A DNA stretch of 64,000 nt from Lasiodiplodia sp. COLG20 (GCA_009801085.1 VNWV01000002.1:1984001-2048000), one strand, 5' to 3'. Counted from the first letter of the stretch, positions 22,230 to 34,457 are shown. Made by a program: numbers and translations. The notes: generated by a model not told the origin, from the letters alone.

Positions 22230-24213
22230 TGAGCAGGGGCGAGGTACCGGGTGGAATTGCCGAGGACAATGGAAGTCAGAGAAAAGCATTTTGGAGGAGC
22301 GATGGGGTATGACTTAACACGGCGCAAGCAGTAACCCTTTTCCGGAGGGTCCGGTCAAACAAATTACCTTTGTTTGTGATTAAGGATTTTAGTACTTTTT
22401 TGGAAATTTCTTGGGAAAGCGAAAGCAAGCATTGTCGGGTGGCCAAGGAGTGGTTGGGTGTTCGTTTTCAAATGGAGCAGTTCACAGGAGGGCCCAGGGG
22501 CCTTCTTTTTTTCTCGTCCTTTTCTGTTGCTGCTGTGGGCCTGGAACCACTACTACTACGGGAAGGGCGTTCTTCCGGAGTTCAACATGAGAGAGGAAGC
22601 CATCATAGGTGCGTCAGTCACACACCATTATCAACAGTTCCATCGAAATGGAAGGTTCTGGACTGTTTGATACCTTTTTCTGGTCTATGGGGGGACAAGT
22701 CTTAAATACCAACTCCTTCTTTTACCTCACTTGCTGTTCCATCTGCATTTTGCGCAGTGGCTTGATGGCCTGCATCGGTCATGTACATACTGGACGCTGA
22801 TATCACAGTGGGTGCTAAAATGCTTGGGCCATCACAGCGATCTCCACAGGTATCTAAACTTATGGCTGTCAAGTATGCTGCCACCTAGCATGGAGCATAC
22901 CAAGCCTCCTTGCTTGAAGTTAGCAAAATACTCTGCCTTGGCCTTACTGGTCACAGTCAACATCTATGACTTCGAGGCAGGAGGTAGTTTGGTGATGGGA
23001 TTTGAGCACTGCGTCTTGAAAGGATCCATGGCGACCAGATGGGATAAGTCCTTCATAGGCTTTGTTCCTCTTCGCGCAACTGACCTAGCAGGGAACGCCG
23101 TGTCCGATGTGGGATTCAAACTTCTTCCCCAGGTGGCGCATGCAAACGATTTGGTGCAGCCTATCTCCCGCCCTACAGTAACCGTGATGATGTTGGCGGT
23201 CATGAGCGAGCTTGAAGATTTCGTTTTCAAGGGCTCCAGTTGAAATTTCACCACTGGCCTACACAGTGTCCAGGATTTCTTCGGCGGAAAATTGAGGGTG
23301 TAGGGAGACGACAGCGCGGACAGCAGCGTGAAAGGATGGTGGTGCCGACGAAGTTAAACAGGCAAACCATTGGAAGTTACCAAACAAATAAGAATAAAGT
23401 CTATTAAAGACCAATTTGACAACTATATTAAATTACTACGGCGATCATGTCAACTCTCCTTAGTCACTTCACTCTCTTCGATCAAATGAGAGCCATTGGA
23501 ATCTTGCGTAGAGTAGGTAGGGAATCTAGATGACGCGAGCTCATGACTACACTGTCCGGATTTGGAAGCCGCGGTCCAACGCTCAAAGAAGATTTGGTAC
23601 TAGGCCTCAAGTCCACCAAAAGGAAGTCGTGTCATCATCCAGCCGTCGAGCCAACCCTAGTTACAGAGTCGCTTCCTGCTCAGCCAGTATGCAAATAGCT
23701 GGAGGTTTCTTTTGCCATTAATAGACGTGTTGAATATGAACCATTCGCTGTGGCTCAGCTTTCAGATAGCGAGATCTGAAGAGCTTTAGGCTTCTCATAT
23801 GCGGAGGGTATGGCGAATAGTACCCTAATAACCAAATCAGGCGCAACGGAGCCAGCTGTTCATTGGATACATGCAAATTCAACGCGGGAGCTGCGGATCC
23901 AAGGCATGCTAGAGACACAAGGACATTATAGCCTTCGGAATATAGCAAGGGCTAACTCGTCATGAGGCTTTTGGAGTATTACGTCGTACATGTTGATCTG
24001 TGTTAATTTAGCGTATGGAAGCCAAGCAGACTCGAACGAGGGAGCAGCCGTACCTGAGCCGGCGGCCGAGTAGAGAAATAGCAAGGGAACTCTAAAGCCC
24101 CAGAGGCGCGCCGTACCGTGGTCTTACAGACCAGATCGACAGGAATGCAGGACCACCAAAGCATTATTCGGGGAGGGGGATGGGCACTTGATGACGAGCT
24201 CAGAGAGCGTTGT
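22230..24213. other. Intergenic region, AT-richer, no confirmed gene
   Basis: Includes the 3' UTRs of two convergent genes. An open stretch at 22731-23243 (plus, 170 codons, no ATG at its start) overlaps an open minus frame at 22964-23254 (96 codons). I recognise neither. The base composition is lower in GC than the flanking genes. A short DYTVRIW peptide near 23540 resembles one WD40 strand but is isolated. Confidence 0.45.
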
Positions 24214-24743
24214 TTATAGGGTCGCAGGGTTTCCACCAGTGTTGGACACAATCCTCTTCGCATCCTGCTCCATCTCCGGGAAAGCCGTAATTATCTTGCT
24301 TGCCAGGATGTCTCGGAACTGGGCAAATGCCTCGCTCTTGCCCTTCAGCTTTTGGTTGTTCTTTTGCACAAGCTCGGCAAATTCGCGAGTGTAGATGTCG
24401 GGGTTGCGGCCGTTCTCGACGTAGGAGATGATGTCCGGAGGAATGTGAAGGGCGAGACCGGAGGCTTCGCGCGACAGCTGGAGTAAGTTGCCGAGAAGGT
24501 TTGTGCTTTGGCCGGGTTAACAGGCTATAGTAAACTATGGTCGGATTCTTCATACATCTCCCGTTTCATAGCATCCTCGGTGTTTGTGCCTTGGTAGTCG
24601 TGGACCTGGACGACGAGGTGGTAGAGGTTCTGGATGACCTTCTTGATCTGGCCTGCGGGAGGAGGTCAGGATACGCATTACGTGCGAACACAGCATCACA
24701 TACCGTCGACAGGCTCAAGCTTCGCAGGCACGTCGGGGGCCAT
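24214..24743 (-). CDS. MED10: Mediator complex subunit 10 (Med10/Nut2)
   Basis: Three exons: 24743-24704, 24652-24556 and 24505-24214, with introns of 51 and 50 nt; 142 aa. The joined protein carries the Med10 signature: IKKVIQNLYHLVVQVHDYQG, then a Leu-rich NLLGNLLQLSRE block, HIPPDIISYVENGRNPDIYT, REFAELVQKNNQKLKGKSEA and an AFPEMEQDAKRIVSNTGG end. Med10 belongs to the middle module of Mediator and links activators to RNA polymerase II in the nucleus. The length is normal for fungi. The second intron interrupts an Ile codon (AT then C), and both acceptors keep the conserved frame. It is divergent from the PXA gene, 321 bp between start codons, so the two likely share a promoter region. Confidence 0.95.
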
Positions 24744-25064
24744 AGTGGATGCGGGCGGTTGCGAGCGAAGCAGAGTCGCGAATGGAGCTCTGGTGTTGAG
24801 CTCGAGCTGGCGCGCGCTCACCGCCTTCGCGGGCCGATGCACGCGCCGACGGGGGAGCGCGCGTGCCAGTACGGAGGAGACGGGTCAAGGTGAAGCTCCA
24901 CATGATGATGACGATAACTGCTAATCACCGCAACTGCTGTGCCGCTGGATCTATTTGCTGCCGGTACCCGCGTCGAAACCACGACCTCAGCGCCCGGATC
25001 CATTCCAGCGCACCGCGACTCCAGCTCTCACAGTCCGCAATGCGCCTCGGCGGAGGTTGAAGCC
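24744..25064. promoter_or_regulatory. Shared divergent promoter, MED10 and PXA gene
   Basis: 321 bp separate the two start codons. The frame upstream of 25065 is open to 24939 without an ATG. No distinctive operator is visible. Confidence 0.5.
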
Positions 25065-27705
25065 ATGCCGCAGCTTCCCACGAGGTCGTCCAGCACGCCC
25101 CAGGTCCCGCAGTCCAAGCCATCTCGCCCTGCTACTGGTCCGGATCCGCAGAGCGCTTCGCTCCCAGCCAGAACCGCCGTCCGCCCCGAGGCCGCCGCGC
25201 GCGCCAATACCGACGCCGCGTCTGACAAGGCCACCGCCGCCTTCGTTCGCCGCGTGCTCTGCGCTCACCAGCTGTCGTCGAATATCCTCGCCGGCAGCGA
25301 GAAGGGCAAGCCGTTGCAGAAGTCGCTGAACGAGCTGCTGCCGCCGCTGACGAGCTCAAACGAGGTCGACCTGCAGCTGTATGGCATCATCGCCGTCATC
25401 ATCAAGGAGTTTGTGCACGGCTGGTACACGAAAATCACACCAGATCATGTCTTTGTAGACGAGGTAATCCAGATCATTGCCCATTGCACGCGGGCGCTGG
25501 AGCAGCGGCTGCGCAAGGTTGATCTGGAGGCCCTGATCCTCGACGAAATCCCGCGGCTTGCATCGCAGCACCTGGACGGTGAGTAAGGCATGATTATCGC
25601 GGGCGGCTACAGAGGGCTGATCACACACGTCGTCACAGCATATCGGACCGCTCACCGCGCTTCTGAGGACAGCCCGCTGGCCCCAGGCTACCGGCATATT
25701 TACCACACGCTGCGCCCGCACCCTGCTCTGACGCCAGTGCCGTCTGAGGCCGACCCCGCCACGACCCTGGAGCAACGCGAGAATGAGGCGTGCTGGCGGC
25801 AGCTGCTGGTGCAGGGCGTGCTTGCCGTGCTGCTGCCGACGGAGGATCTCGAGAACGCGTGCCTGCGCACTCTGGTGGCGGAGATCGTGTCAGAGATGAT
25901 CATCGGCGGCGCAGTGAGCAACAAGGTGTGCGAGGCGTGGATGCTGTGGGAGGCGGTGGAAAAGATCGCTGAAGTGGTGCATCCCCGCGCCATAGAGCCT
26001 CCTGCGGCGAAAGCGACAAGTCGCCTGGAGCAGTTTGGGCTGCTGAACGAGGCAGAGCCACGCAAGCCGCGGTCAGAGGCGGGGTGGGCGATTGGCGAGC
26101 TCAGCAGCCTGTTCTGGACGGTGTGCCAGTACGTCTTCCTGGCGGCGACAGCGCTGCGGGCCGTGGTCGCGGCGCTGGCGGCATCCCCGTCGCTGCCAGA
26201 GCGGGCGTGGGTGGTGTCGTCGCCGATGGAGGGCAGCCGCCAATCGCTCTCGAGCGTCGGCGCGGCGGAGGAGCCGTCGGCCGTGCTCAGCATGAGCGCG
26301 TGGACGTGCGCGGGACAGCTGCTCGAATTGAAGGCGCGGATGCCGTGGCTCGCAGGCGCACTCTCGCTGGCGCAGTGGAGTGCCGTCAGCGGGCCGGGGC
26401 GGGTGGGTGGCACAAACGGACCATTGGACAGGTGAGTCTCGCTTTCATTCGACCCTTTCGTCCCATGTCGCCGTTCCCTGCTTAGCGCCGCATGCGCTGC
26501 TGGTCACTTGACCTGCACCCCCCCGGCCCGGGGTTTCATACCCTTATCGCGCTGCATGCGCCCCCGGCCCAGAGGCAATGCAACGCACGCCGACCGACCC
26601 GGCCTTGGCACTGGCAACCCGCACGCCAGAAACCACACGTCCCGCGCGGTCTGGGCTGCAGCAGCGTCGCCCTTCCCAGCCGGCCAGCCGTCCCGTATAC
26701 GCGCCCGGCTGATCTGCCTGCCTACCACTCGCATGCTCGGGACCGGCCGCGCTGCTGCATGGGGCTGCCTCGGCCAACCTTGCTCAATAGCATTGCTGCA
26801 AGACGCCTTCGCCAGAGCGCCTCACTCACCCTAAAAGCTTTTGTGGGCAGCACTGCACCACTCAACACCCCGGTGCATCAGGCGATCCAAAGTCTCACCG
26901 ACTCGCCTGCGCTGCTTGTCTCACGCCCCGACGCCTGGCCCAAAATCGCCCCATCACCACCTCATCCTCCGGCAATTGCGCCGTGGGGCCTGGCAGGGCT
27001 GCTCCAAGCATCGTCATCAACGCCAATGAACGCAATCCCGCTCTTCGCCGATCGCCAAAACCAAGCCCCATCTCGATCTCTGCGCACAATTTGTCCGCTT
27101 CAAGCCCCCTGCCTCGTTGCTTTGCTGCCCTACCACCACCTTCCCCTCCTTCTATGACTTGCTTTGAGCAGTCAGCATCTTCAAACGCCGGATCAGCGGA
27201 CACTGCAGGCTAACCATCCCAATTCCCTCTTCTTCTGAAACCGAACAGGCTCCTATCCCACGAGATCAAGACCCGTATTCTCAATCCGGCCTTGTTGCCC
27301 CCGCTCCTGCGCACCCTGCGCACTTCGATCTTCCCCAATAACGCGCCGGGTCCTCCGCGTATTCCGCCCACGCCGGACGAGGAGCTCGCTATCAAGCGCC
27401 GCGCGGCTAGAGCGGTACTGGACGCCACGCCGCCCTTTGTCAGGTCGAGACTCTTTGGCAGTGGCAGCGGCAGCCGCGCCGTCGGCGGTTCCGGCGGGGT
27501 CGAGGGAAATGACGAGGACGACGAGGAAGAGCAGGGAGAGGACGCGGTGCAGCAGCGCGAGGCCGAGCGGCTGCTGGACGTCCTGGGCGATCCGTATCTG
27601 AACAAGCATCTAATTTTCGGTATCATCGAGTTGATCGTGGTACGCTTATTGCCGGAGATGGGCGAGCTAGGGGTGGATGAATTGATGGACGAGAGATTGG
27701 GTTAG
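25065..27705 (+). CDS. PXA-domain protein (SNX/Pxa1-like)
   Basis: Three exons: 25065-25578, 25639-26431 and 27249-27705; 587 aa. The first intron is 60 nt, the second an unusual 818 nt. Residues about 50-225 form the PXA domain (FVRRVLCAHQLSSNILAGSE, IAVIIKEFVHGWYTKITPD, then ACWRQLLVQGVLAVLLPTED and CLRTLVAEIVSEMIIGGAVS). The conserved fungal C-terminal block follows: NGPLDRLLSHEIKTRILNPA, a PPLLRTLRTSIFPNN segment, and HLIFGIIELIVVRLLPE. PXA domains occur in sorting-nexin-like proteins that act at endosomal or ER-vacuole membranes. This protein has the PXA domain without a visible PX or RGS domain. The ATG chosen is the first in frame. An acidic Asp/Glu stretch separates the last two helices. 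Confidence 0.9.
26432..27248 (+). other. 817-818-nt intron of the PXA gene
   Basis: Donor GTGAGT follows ACAG at 26431, and the acceptor is AACAG before 27249. The splice joins AG to G and restores a continuous conserved peptide (GPLDRLLSHEI). It is about fifteen times longer than the other introns in the window. A 221-codon open frame inside (26492-27157) has no recognisable domain. Confidence 0.8.
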
Positions 27706-28462
27706 AGGCATGCGTCGGTTGCGTCAACGGCAAGTCGACCAATACTCCCGAGTCAATACGGCCGTCTTTAGAGATAGACACGAGATTGTTGTACTTGACG
27801 TACCGGTGCGAGCTGATCTTCACCGATTGTCGTTGATGTTTAATTATCCTTATTTTTTTTAATTTTTTTATTTTCTTCTTCCCTTGACCGGTAGCGGCAC
27901 CCGCCGCCGTCCGTCCGTCTACCCGCCCTTCCGCCCGCCTGCCGTACCGTCGTCCACGCTTCCCGTTTACTTTACTTTTTTCGCTCTGGTTTCGGCTGCT
28001 GTGTCTTGTGGTACGCTAGGCCGCCCATTCTCCGTGTGGCATATGACGCCATTAATCGCCCTTGCCCCTTATGACCCTATAGTTTGGAGGTGCTATTGAC
28101 AAGTGAAATTTTTGATGCTTGCTCGCGAAAGCCTCACTAATATGAATCCTCCTGCCTCGGTTGACAAGGGTTCGGAATGTGATCTACAACATTGATTGTG
28201 CTCGAAGCGACGGAGAAATTTTTTTTATTTATTTTTCATTTTTTTTGCTTTCTCGTCTTTTCCCGACGTTGCTTCGCCGTAGCTGAAAGAGGAGCAGGAG
28301 GTGGGGTGGGGAGGAGGGCTGAGGGCTGAGGAGGGGCTGACGGGACGTTGGAGGAGGCTGATTGCTTGGCTGGCTGGGCTTGGGCGATCTGTAACGACTG
28401 ATTGCTGCGCCGCGCATGTGCCTTTCGTGTCGTTGGTGCCCCGCGCCCGCGCGCTTGTGGGA

Positions 28463-28479
28463 GGGGGGGGGGGGGGGGG
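28463..28479 (+). repeat. G17 homopolymer tract
   Basis: Seventeen consecutive G, preceded by GGGA. Such a tract may form a quadruplex and is prone to length error in sequencing. Confidence 0.9.
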
Positions 28480-28501
28480 CGCTTATGGGGTGTGTGTACC
28501 C

Positions 28502-28539
28502 CTCTCTCCTCTTTCTCTCTCTCAGACACACACACACAC
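28502..28539 (+). repeat. CT-rich tract followed by (AC)7 microsatellite
   Basis: 28502-28523 is almost pure C/T; 28526-28539 is seven AC units. Confidence 0.9.
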
Positions 28540-29965
28540 GCATCATACATACCGCCGCCGCCGCAGCTGAGGGGAAAATTTTCTGCTTTTGCCGTGCGTC
28601 CATTGGCTAGATCTCTTGATGCTTTTCTTAGTCTAGACATTTTTCAGCCCTGTCGACTCCCCATGGCTGAGACTAGTAGAAGTCAAGGTGGTGGAGAGGA
28701 GGAGCTAGTGACGGCCGGGGAGAACGATAAGCAGGACCAGGCGGCCTGACTCTTTCAATAATCATTACAAAAAGTCTGTGTGCAGATGATAGGCAAGAAA
28801 GTGACTTGAAGGATGTCACCTTATACGCGCATACTTCAGTACACGTATCAAGACATGAGAGGACGTGCTCGCATGTCCAATACATGTGTGCGCGCGGGGT
28901 GGGGAAGGAAATACGTACTGTACAGTATACCAAGTATACACACGAGCATTGCCACGCAAGCAAGCCCCCCCTCTCCCAAAAAACGGTGAGATAGAAAAAA
29001 ACAAAAATGCGATCAAGCATCAGATGCAAGATCGGATGCATCGTCATCGTCATCATCAGCAATCGTCGTCATCGGCAAAATCCATCTATTTGCTGCATTG
29101 TCATCATTCGGTACTGCGGATGAAAGAGAATAAAGACAAGACCACACGAAGCCAAAGGAACATTCCGTCCAGCAGCAGCAAGCAGCAAGCAGCACGAGAG
29201 AGAGAAAGAGACCAAGAGCCCCGCTTTCCTGCTTTTGCTTGGCTCCTCTCCTCTCCCCCGGAACGTTTGACGACCAGTGGTTCGTGAAGGGTTGACGAAA
29301 CTGGGCTCCTCATTCCTTCCTCATTTTTTTTGGTTTCTTGGTTTCGGGGCCTCTAGGTGTGGAGCTAACGTATGCGCCATGCGCGTTGTATGTCGCACAG
29401 CAGCTCGCATTTTTCAGATTCCAGCGGTTCTCACTCGCTCGCGCGCACACGCAAACGCCTGCCCGCATACGCTGCCCGCAGCAGCAGCAGCGCCAACGAA
29501 GGAAAAAAACCAGGAAAAACTTGCCTAACAGCAGGAAGCTTTGACGGCGAGATGCAACCTACGATACGACATCCCTGTTTCTTTTTGCTACCTACAGAAA
29601 GATTGGTCAGCCCACTTTGAAATGGGGGAGAGGAGGGAGCTTGCGTGGATTTTTTCGATTTTCCCATCCATCATCTTTTTTGTCCCTTGTGCTCGCTTTT
29701 ACTTGTCTCATCCTTACGATTATGTGGCGTAAGCCCTGCATACCACAGAGAAGGGGAGGGATCTGGGATGGCGTTTTTCGCGATTTCCACTTCACCCGTT
29801 TTCATTCGCTTGACGCACTCCGGCCTTTTTTTGGTCCCTTCACATGGGGGCGAGCTGAAAATTGTAAGTGGCCGTAGCGTACATGTACGACTCATTGGAT
29901 CGGCGGGCAGTAGCTATAGTCAAACAAGTTGTCTTCGACGGGCCCGGAACTACTTGTTGGTTGGG

Positions 29966-29983
29966 GGAGGAGGAGGAGGAGGA
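29966..29983 (+). repeat. (GGA)6 microsatellite
   Basis: Six GGA units outside any supported coding region, followed by an A run. Confidence 0.9.
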
Positions 29984-32703
29984 GTTAAAAAAAACGGGGA
30001 AAACTCCGTTCAGCTGGGCTCCACAAACCGAAAGGGCACCATGACAAATCATCGGTAATGAGAAACGGGTTACTTGATGTGGGAAAGGAACACCGTTTAA
30101 CTAGTTCCGCGCGCCTCTTTGTTTTTTTTTTTGCTTTTTTCTCCTCTTTCTTTGTGGAGACACATGGACGTGTGCCGATCGTGGCTTTTCCCAGCCGGTG
30201 GCCCTGCAGCGGACTGAGGGAATAGAGACAAGAGCCGTCCGCGTTTGTTTCTCATGTGGAGAAAACAGCGGGAGTGGGAGGGGGCGCGCGGGCTGCTGGT
30301 GCTGGGGGGGAACTACCTAGAACAAGGCCTAGCCGCGCGAGCGGTAACGTATGTATGTAGGTATGAGCTGGCTGGCCGATGTGGGCTTGCCAGCCAGGCC
30401 CTCTCTTGCCCTAGCTGAGGCGGGGGATCGGGCGGTGTGTAGAGAGAGGAGGAAGACGAGAGAGAGAGAAAAAATAAAAAATAAAGCTCCAGTCCGAAAA
30501 GGCCAGATATGGGCTTGTTTGCGTTCTGCGTCTCCCCAAAGCAGACGCGTTCCGGGGCTAAACGGTGAGTGGTCGTCCGTTGGCTTAATCCTGCCCAACT
30601 ATCCCCCCAACCACGCACCCCAGCGCGTGCATAATGAATTTTTAATCCCGTCGTCTCACATCACCGCGTTGAGAGACACAACGAGGGACCATCATCTTCT
30701 TCTCGTACGCGTGAGATGCCGTGCAAAATGTGGCTGGCGGGCGCGGATGCGGCTGCGTACATACCGGCTGGCCCGCTGCAAGCCTCCCCACAACCGCTCG
30801 CGCCGCCGCCGCCCCATGATTCCCTTTTTCCCTCCTCCGAAAAAAGCCGTCTAAGCCTCGTCAGCCTCCCCCCGTTCTGCCCTAATCCCTCACGCACCCC
30901 TTCGCTTGCCGCATGCGGACTGTGTTATACAGAAGTCCCAAAGGAGAAAGCGACGGGGAAATGGGGGGGAGGCAGTGCCGAGGAAATAAAGAAAAGTGGA
31001 AAGGAAGCAGGGTTCTGCGGCTCTCCCGTTGCAATTGATTCTCTCTTGCTCCCCCCGGGCGTATCCCGGGTCGGGGTAGGACCAGCCCCCCAGCCGCTCC
31101 TAATCTCGCCCAATGATGGCGATAATGACGATGGTCGGAAACCTTGTGGTTGTGGACAAAAAGCCAAATGTCAGGGGACACGTGCATATTTTTGGCATTT
31201 GGGGGCCGGGCACGGATGAGAGCCGAGAGGAGGAAGCAGAGATATAAGGGCATCGGAATTCGGGGAAGGATCGAGACGAGCAAGCGAGAAGGTTAGTCGG
31301 CGGATAAAGATGGGGGCCCAAGGCCGCCGAGGCAGAGAGAATGGGCGAGAGGGGGTGCGCGGGCGAAAGCGACGAGCAAGCATATCATAGCAGGCATGGC
31401 ATGGGCCAGGCGATGGATCGGGGCTCCCGGCAAGATGGGGACGGAGGGAAGGTGCGATGATGGGATGGACGACGACGAGCAGGAGGGGGCATCCCGTCTG
31501 TCGCGCGACTTCGGTTGCGCAGGATGGAGCCCTTGTTGCCAGCCTTCATGTGTAACCGCAGCCCCGGGTTTCGCTTCGCCTTCTGCTGCGCGTTTGAGAG
31601 AGACTCTCTACCATCGGCTCCTCCCCCGGCCGGGAGTTGGGCAGCGCTCTTGTCCTACTGTCGTCCAACCGGAGCCCCCTCGCGTGCGGCCCATCCTTAC
31701 CCTCGCACGTATAGCGGCCGATCTTGCTTGCACGCTTTCCCGCGCCCGCTGTCTGCCGTACTCCAGATTCTCACCGCTGTCGTACCACACCACGCGAGAC
31801 TGACTTTGTGTGACAATGGAAAAAGAAAAGGAGCTGGTCGGTACCGTTATGCAGCCAGCCGCTCGACGCGAGGCGTTCCTCCCGCGGTCGAGAGAAGTGA
31901 GAGTGTTCAGGCCGGATCTGCGACCGCCCGCATGGCCTACAGGTGGTCGGTGCACCGCTGTCGCTCCCGGGCTTGCCTGTGAAGTAAGGAGACTCGACGC
32001 CTTCATGTGCGTTGCATGAACCTCGGTGGGGACGGCATGGATGAGTGACGTTGTAGCAGCAGCAGCAGTAGAATAGCAATACCAAGACTTGGATATAGCG
32101 AGAACGCAGTCAAACGAGCTAGCGCAACCAAACCAGAAAGAGAATGAGATGAAGGCCCGCGCGAGCGGTTCGTCCAGAAATCTTTTTTTGTGTTGGCTTC
32201 CCCTCCGCGACACCAGCTAGCACACCGTCCGTGAAAGAGAGCGCTGGGAAAACTAGTCGACACAGGCCAGAGAGAACCAAAAGAAGTAGCTACAGAAGGC
32301 GAGAGAGCTGTACCGGAAAATGGGCCAGGCAGATGGTTGAACAAACAATATGAGATCGTCGTGTCCCTCTCCAACTCCATTGTCGTCCGTCCCCGTTTGC
32401 GAGGTTCCCGTGAAATGAACTATCGAATCCAACTAAAAATAATACCGAAAAAATATATGGGAATACACACGGTCCGGTGCCCCAGCAAAGCTGTACTCTG
32501 ATGATGTATATCCTCATACCGTTTACCGTCCTGTATACCCGTCCGTTCGTTATGACGCCGGTGAAAATCAGCAATTTCGTAGATATCGACCGATTCCAGT
32601 AGAGACCGAGAAATTTTTGCAGAAAGTGGGTATGTGGTGTTCCGTATGTAACTTGGTCGAAAAAATGGCCAAAACGCCCTCCATCCGAGAGAGCCAATCC
32701 CCC

Positions 32704-34457
32704 TTAGCTCTTTCTTCCAAACTCCTGTTCCGGTATGCGGTGCATTCCGCCCGGGAGCGACTCGCCGCCGCCTCGCTGAAGCTTCAGCTTCTCCATCAGC
32801 TTCCCTATCGTGACGTACTCCTGCGGCTCGACGAAGCCGCTCGGCTGCTGCTGGAAGAAGCTCATGACCAGCTCCAGCGCTCGTCGGGCATCCTCCTGCG
32901 TCGGCGAAGAAGCAGAACTGCTGCCCGGGCTGATGGGCGACACCTGCTGCGTCGTCGTAACAGGGGTGATGGCCGGGAGTGGGGGCGGCTGCATCGAACT
33001 GGTTTTCAGCGGAAGACCATGCATCGTCTCCTCAACGCCGCTGAGAGGTGGGTCCGATATCGGCGAGTCGAGCGCGGCTGACGTGACGTATCGCGGTGTT
33101 TCTGCCTCTGATGATGATGGAGGTGAGCCGTACGGATCTATTCCAAGTGCTGGGAAGGTCTGACTTCGCGACCTCTGGAGCCCCTGGCTGCCCGGCGGCA
33201 TGCGTGACTGTTGGGACGGCATGAATGGACTGGGTCCGCAGGCAGAGTCGGGCGTGAAGAAGGGCGACGTCGGACTCGTGGGGCCGGCCGAGAAGGTCGA
33301 GCCTGCCGCATCAGTGAACACACTGGAGAGGGATGTGTTACTCTGCGAGTGAGGGAAAGGACGGTGGCCGCTGGAAATGTCTCCAAAGCTGTCAGGGCTC
33401 TCCGTCTTGAGGTTCTCTTCGCTCTTCATCGAGCTCAGCGTTATCGACGACGGCGATGCGACGCCGCTGGGCGACGTCGGCGAGATTCCATTCGGCGTGT
33501 GCGTCGTCGACCCGGAATTCGATGCTTCCGACTCTTCAGCGATGGAGCTCTTCCGTGACTTTGTTCCTGCTCCCATGAGGTTGTTCTTCTGCTTGAACTT
33601 CTCCAGCCAAGTGTTGCTGTTCGCCTTCATATGGCTGTCGGAGTTTCCGACCGACGTTGCAAAGAAGCGCGCCTTCTCCTTGATCATGGCGTCCGTCAAC
33701 GGCAGGCCCGACCTCTGGTGGTTGCGGGCCCAGTTTGACAGCGCTCGTTCTATGTCTGGAAACTTTCCCTTTGACCTCTTGATCGGGGAGCGGCTCCCGT
33801 CATCTTGATATAAGTACTTCTCCTTCTGCCGCAGCACCTTGGACACCGTGCTGCACACGAGAGGTTAGAGAGGGGGGCTCGGCTGGGGGTTGCGGCTGTC
33901 CATACCTTCGTTCCACGCCGAACATAGCTGGTGAGACAGACGTCAGCGCGTGCGCGCGCGCGGGGTACCGGCCAACAAGACTCACCTCCTATCTCGGTCT
34001 GCTTGACCGTGGGGTTTTCCTCGTGGTAGAGACACATGCGCCGACGGTCGTTGTCCGTCAGCGTCTTCCTGGGAGTGCCCGACGAGCGCGTCGACGTGGC
34101 CGAGACTGGAGTAGGCGTGGCTGAGACGGGGACGGGCGCGGGCGCCGAGTACATGGGCGGCGGGGCATAGTTGGACTGGCTGGTCAACATGCTCGGCCAT
34201 TGAGGCATGATGAGCGGCTGGAGCTGCTGGTGGGTCGTTCGCGGTGGCGGTGGCGGCATGCCCTGGGACATTCCCTGCGAGTACATGGGCTCCATGGGGA
34301 GAGGATTGTAGGCAAATCCATTGTAGTCGTGGACGGGCGAGTGGTGCTGGGACTGCGGATAGTGGGCGCTGCTGTCGACCCACTGACCGGTGGCGTCGTG
34401 GTATCCTTGGTCTGGATGGGGATGGTGCTGCTCGTGCTCCATGCCCAGGTGGCTCAT
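32704..34457 (-). CDS. CENP-B-type HTH DNA-binding protein
   Basis: Three exons: 34457-33986, a 22-nt microexon 33927-33906, and 33850-32704, with introns of 58 and 55 nt; 546 aa. The N-terminal 120 residues are His/Gln/Pro/Met-rich. The first helix-turn-helix (about residues 130-180) spans all three exons: RKTLTDNDRRRMCLYHEENP, then VKQTEIGAMFGVERSTVSKV, then LRQKEKY. The second, Tc5/CENP-B-like unit follows: FPDIERALSNWARNHQRSGL, PLTDAMIKEKARFFA and NTWLEKFKQKNNL. The remaining 330 residues are Ser/Pro/Thr-rich. A DDE transposase domain is absent, so this is a domesticated pogo-type DNA-binding module, probably a nuclear regulator. The last residues are Gly/Arg-rich and basic. Confidence 0.93.

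Larger units (their letters stand above)
27706..32703. other. 5-kb gene-free region between convergent genes
   Basis: I see no supportable gene. The sequence alternates homopolymer A or T runs, purine-rich and pyrimidine-rich blocks and microsatellites. The ends must carry the 3' UTRs of the PXA gene (left) and the CENP-B-like gene (right). A 28-codon frame at 28663-28749 is too short to support. Confidence 0.5.

Noticed and set aside
23530..23721. Peptide resembling a WD40 strand (DYTVRIW)
   Set aside because: Only about 11 residues match. There is no GH dipeptide spacing, no second repeat and no joinable exon.
26492..27157. 221-codon open frame inside the PXA gene intron
   Set aside because: The flanking splice restores conserved sequence, and the frame is Pro/Arg/His-rich with no domain.
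28663..28749. 28-codon small open frame
   Set aside because: No conservation or leader evidence, in a simple-sequence region.
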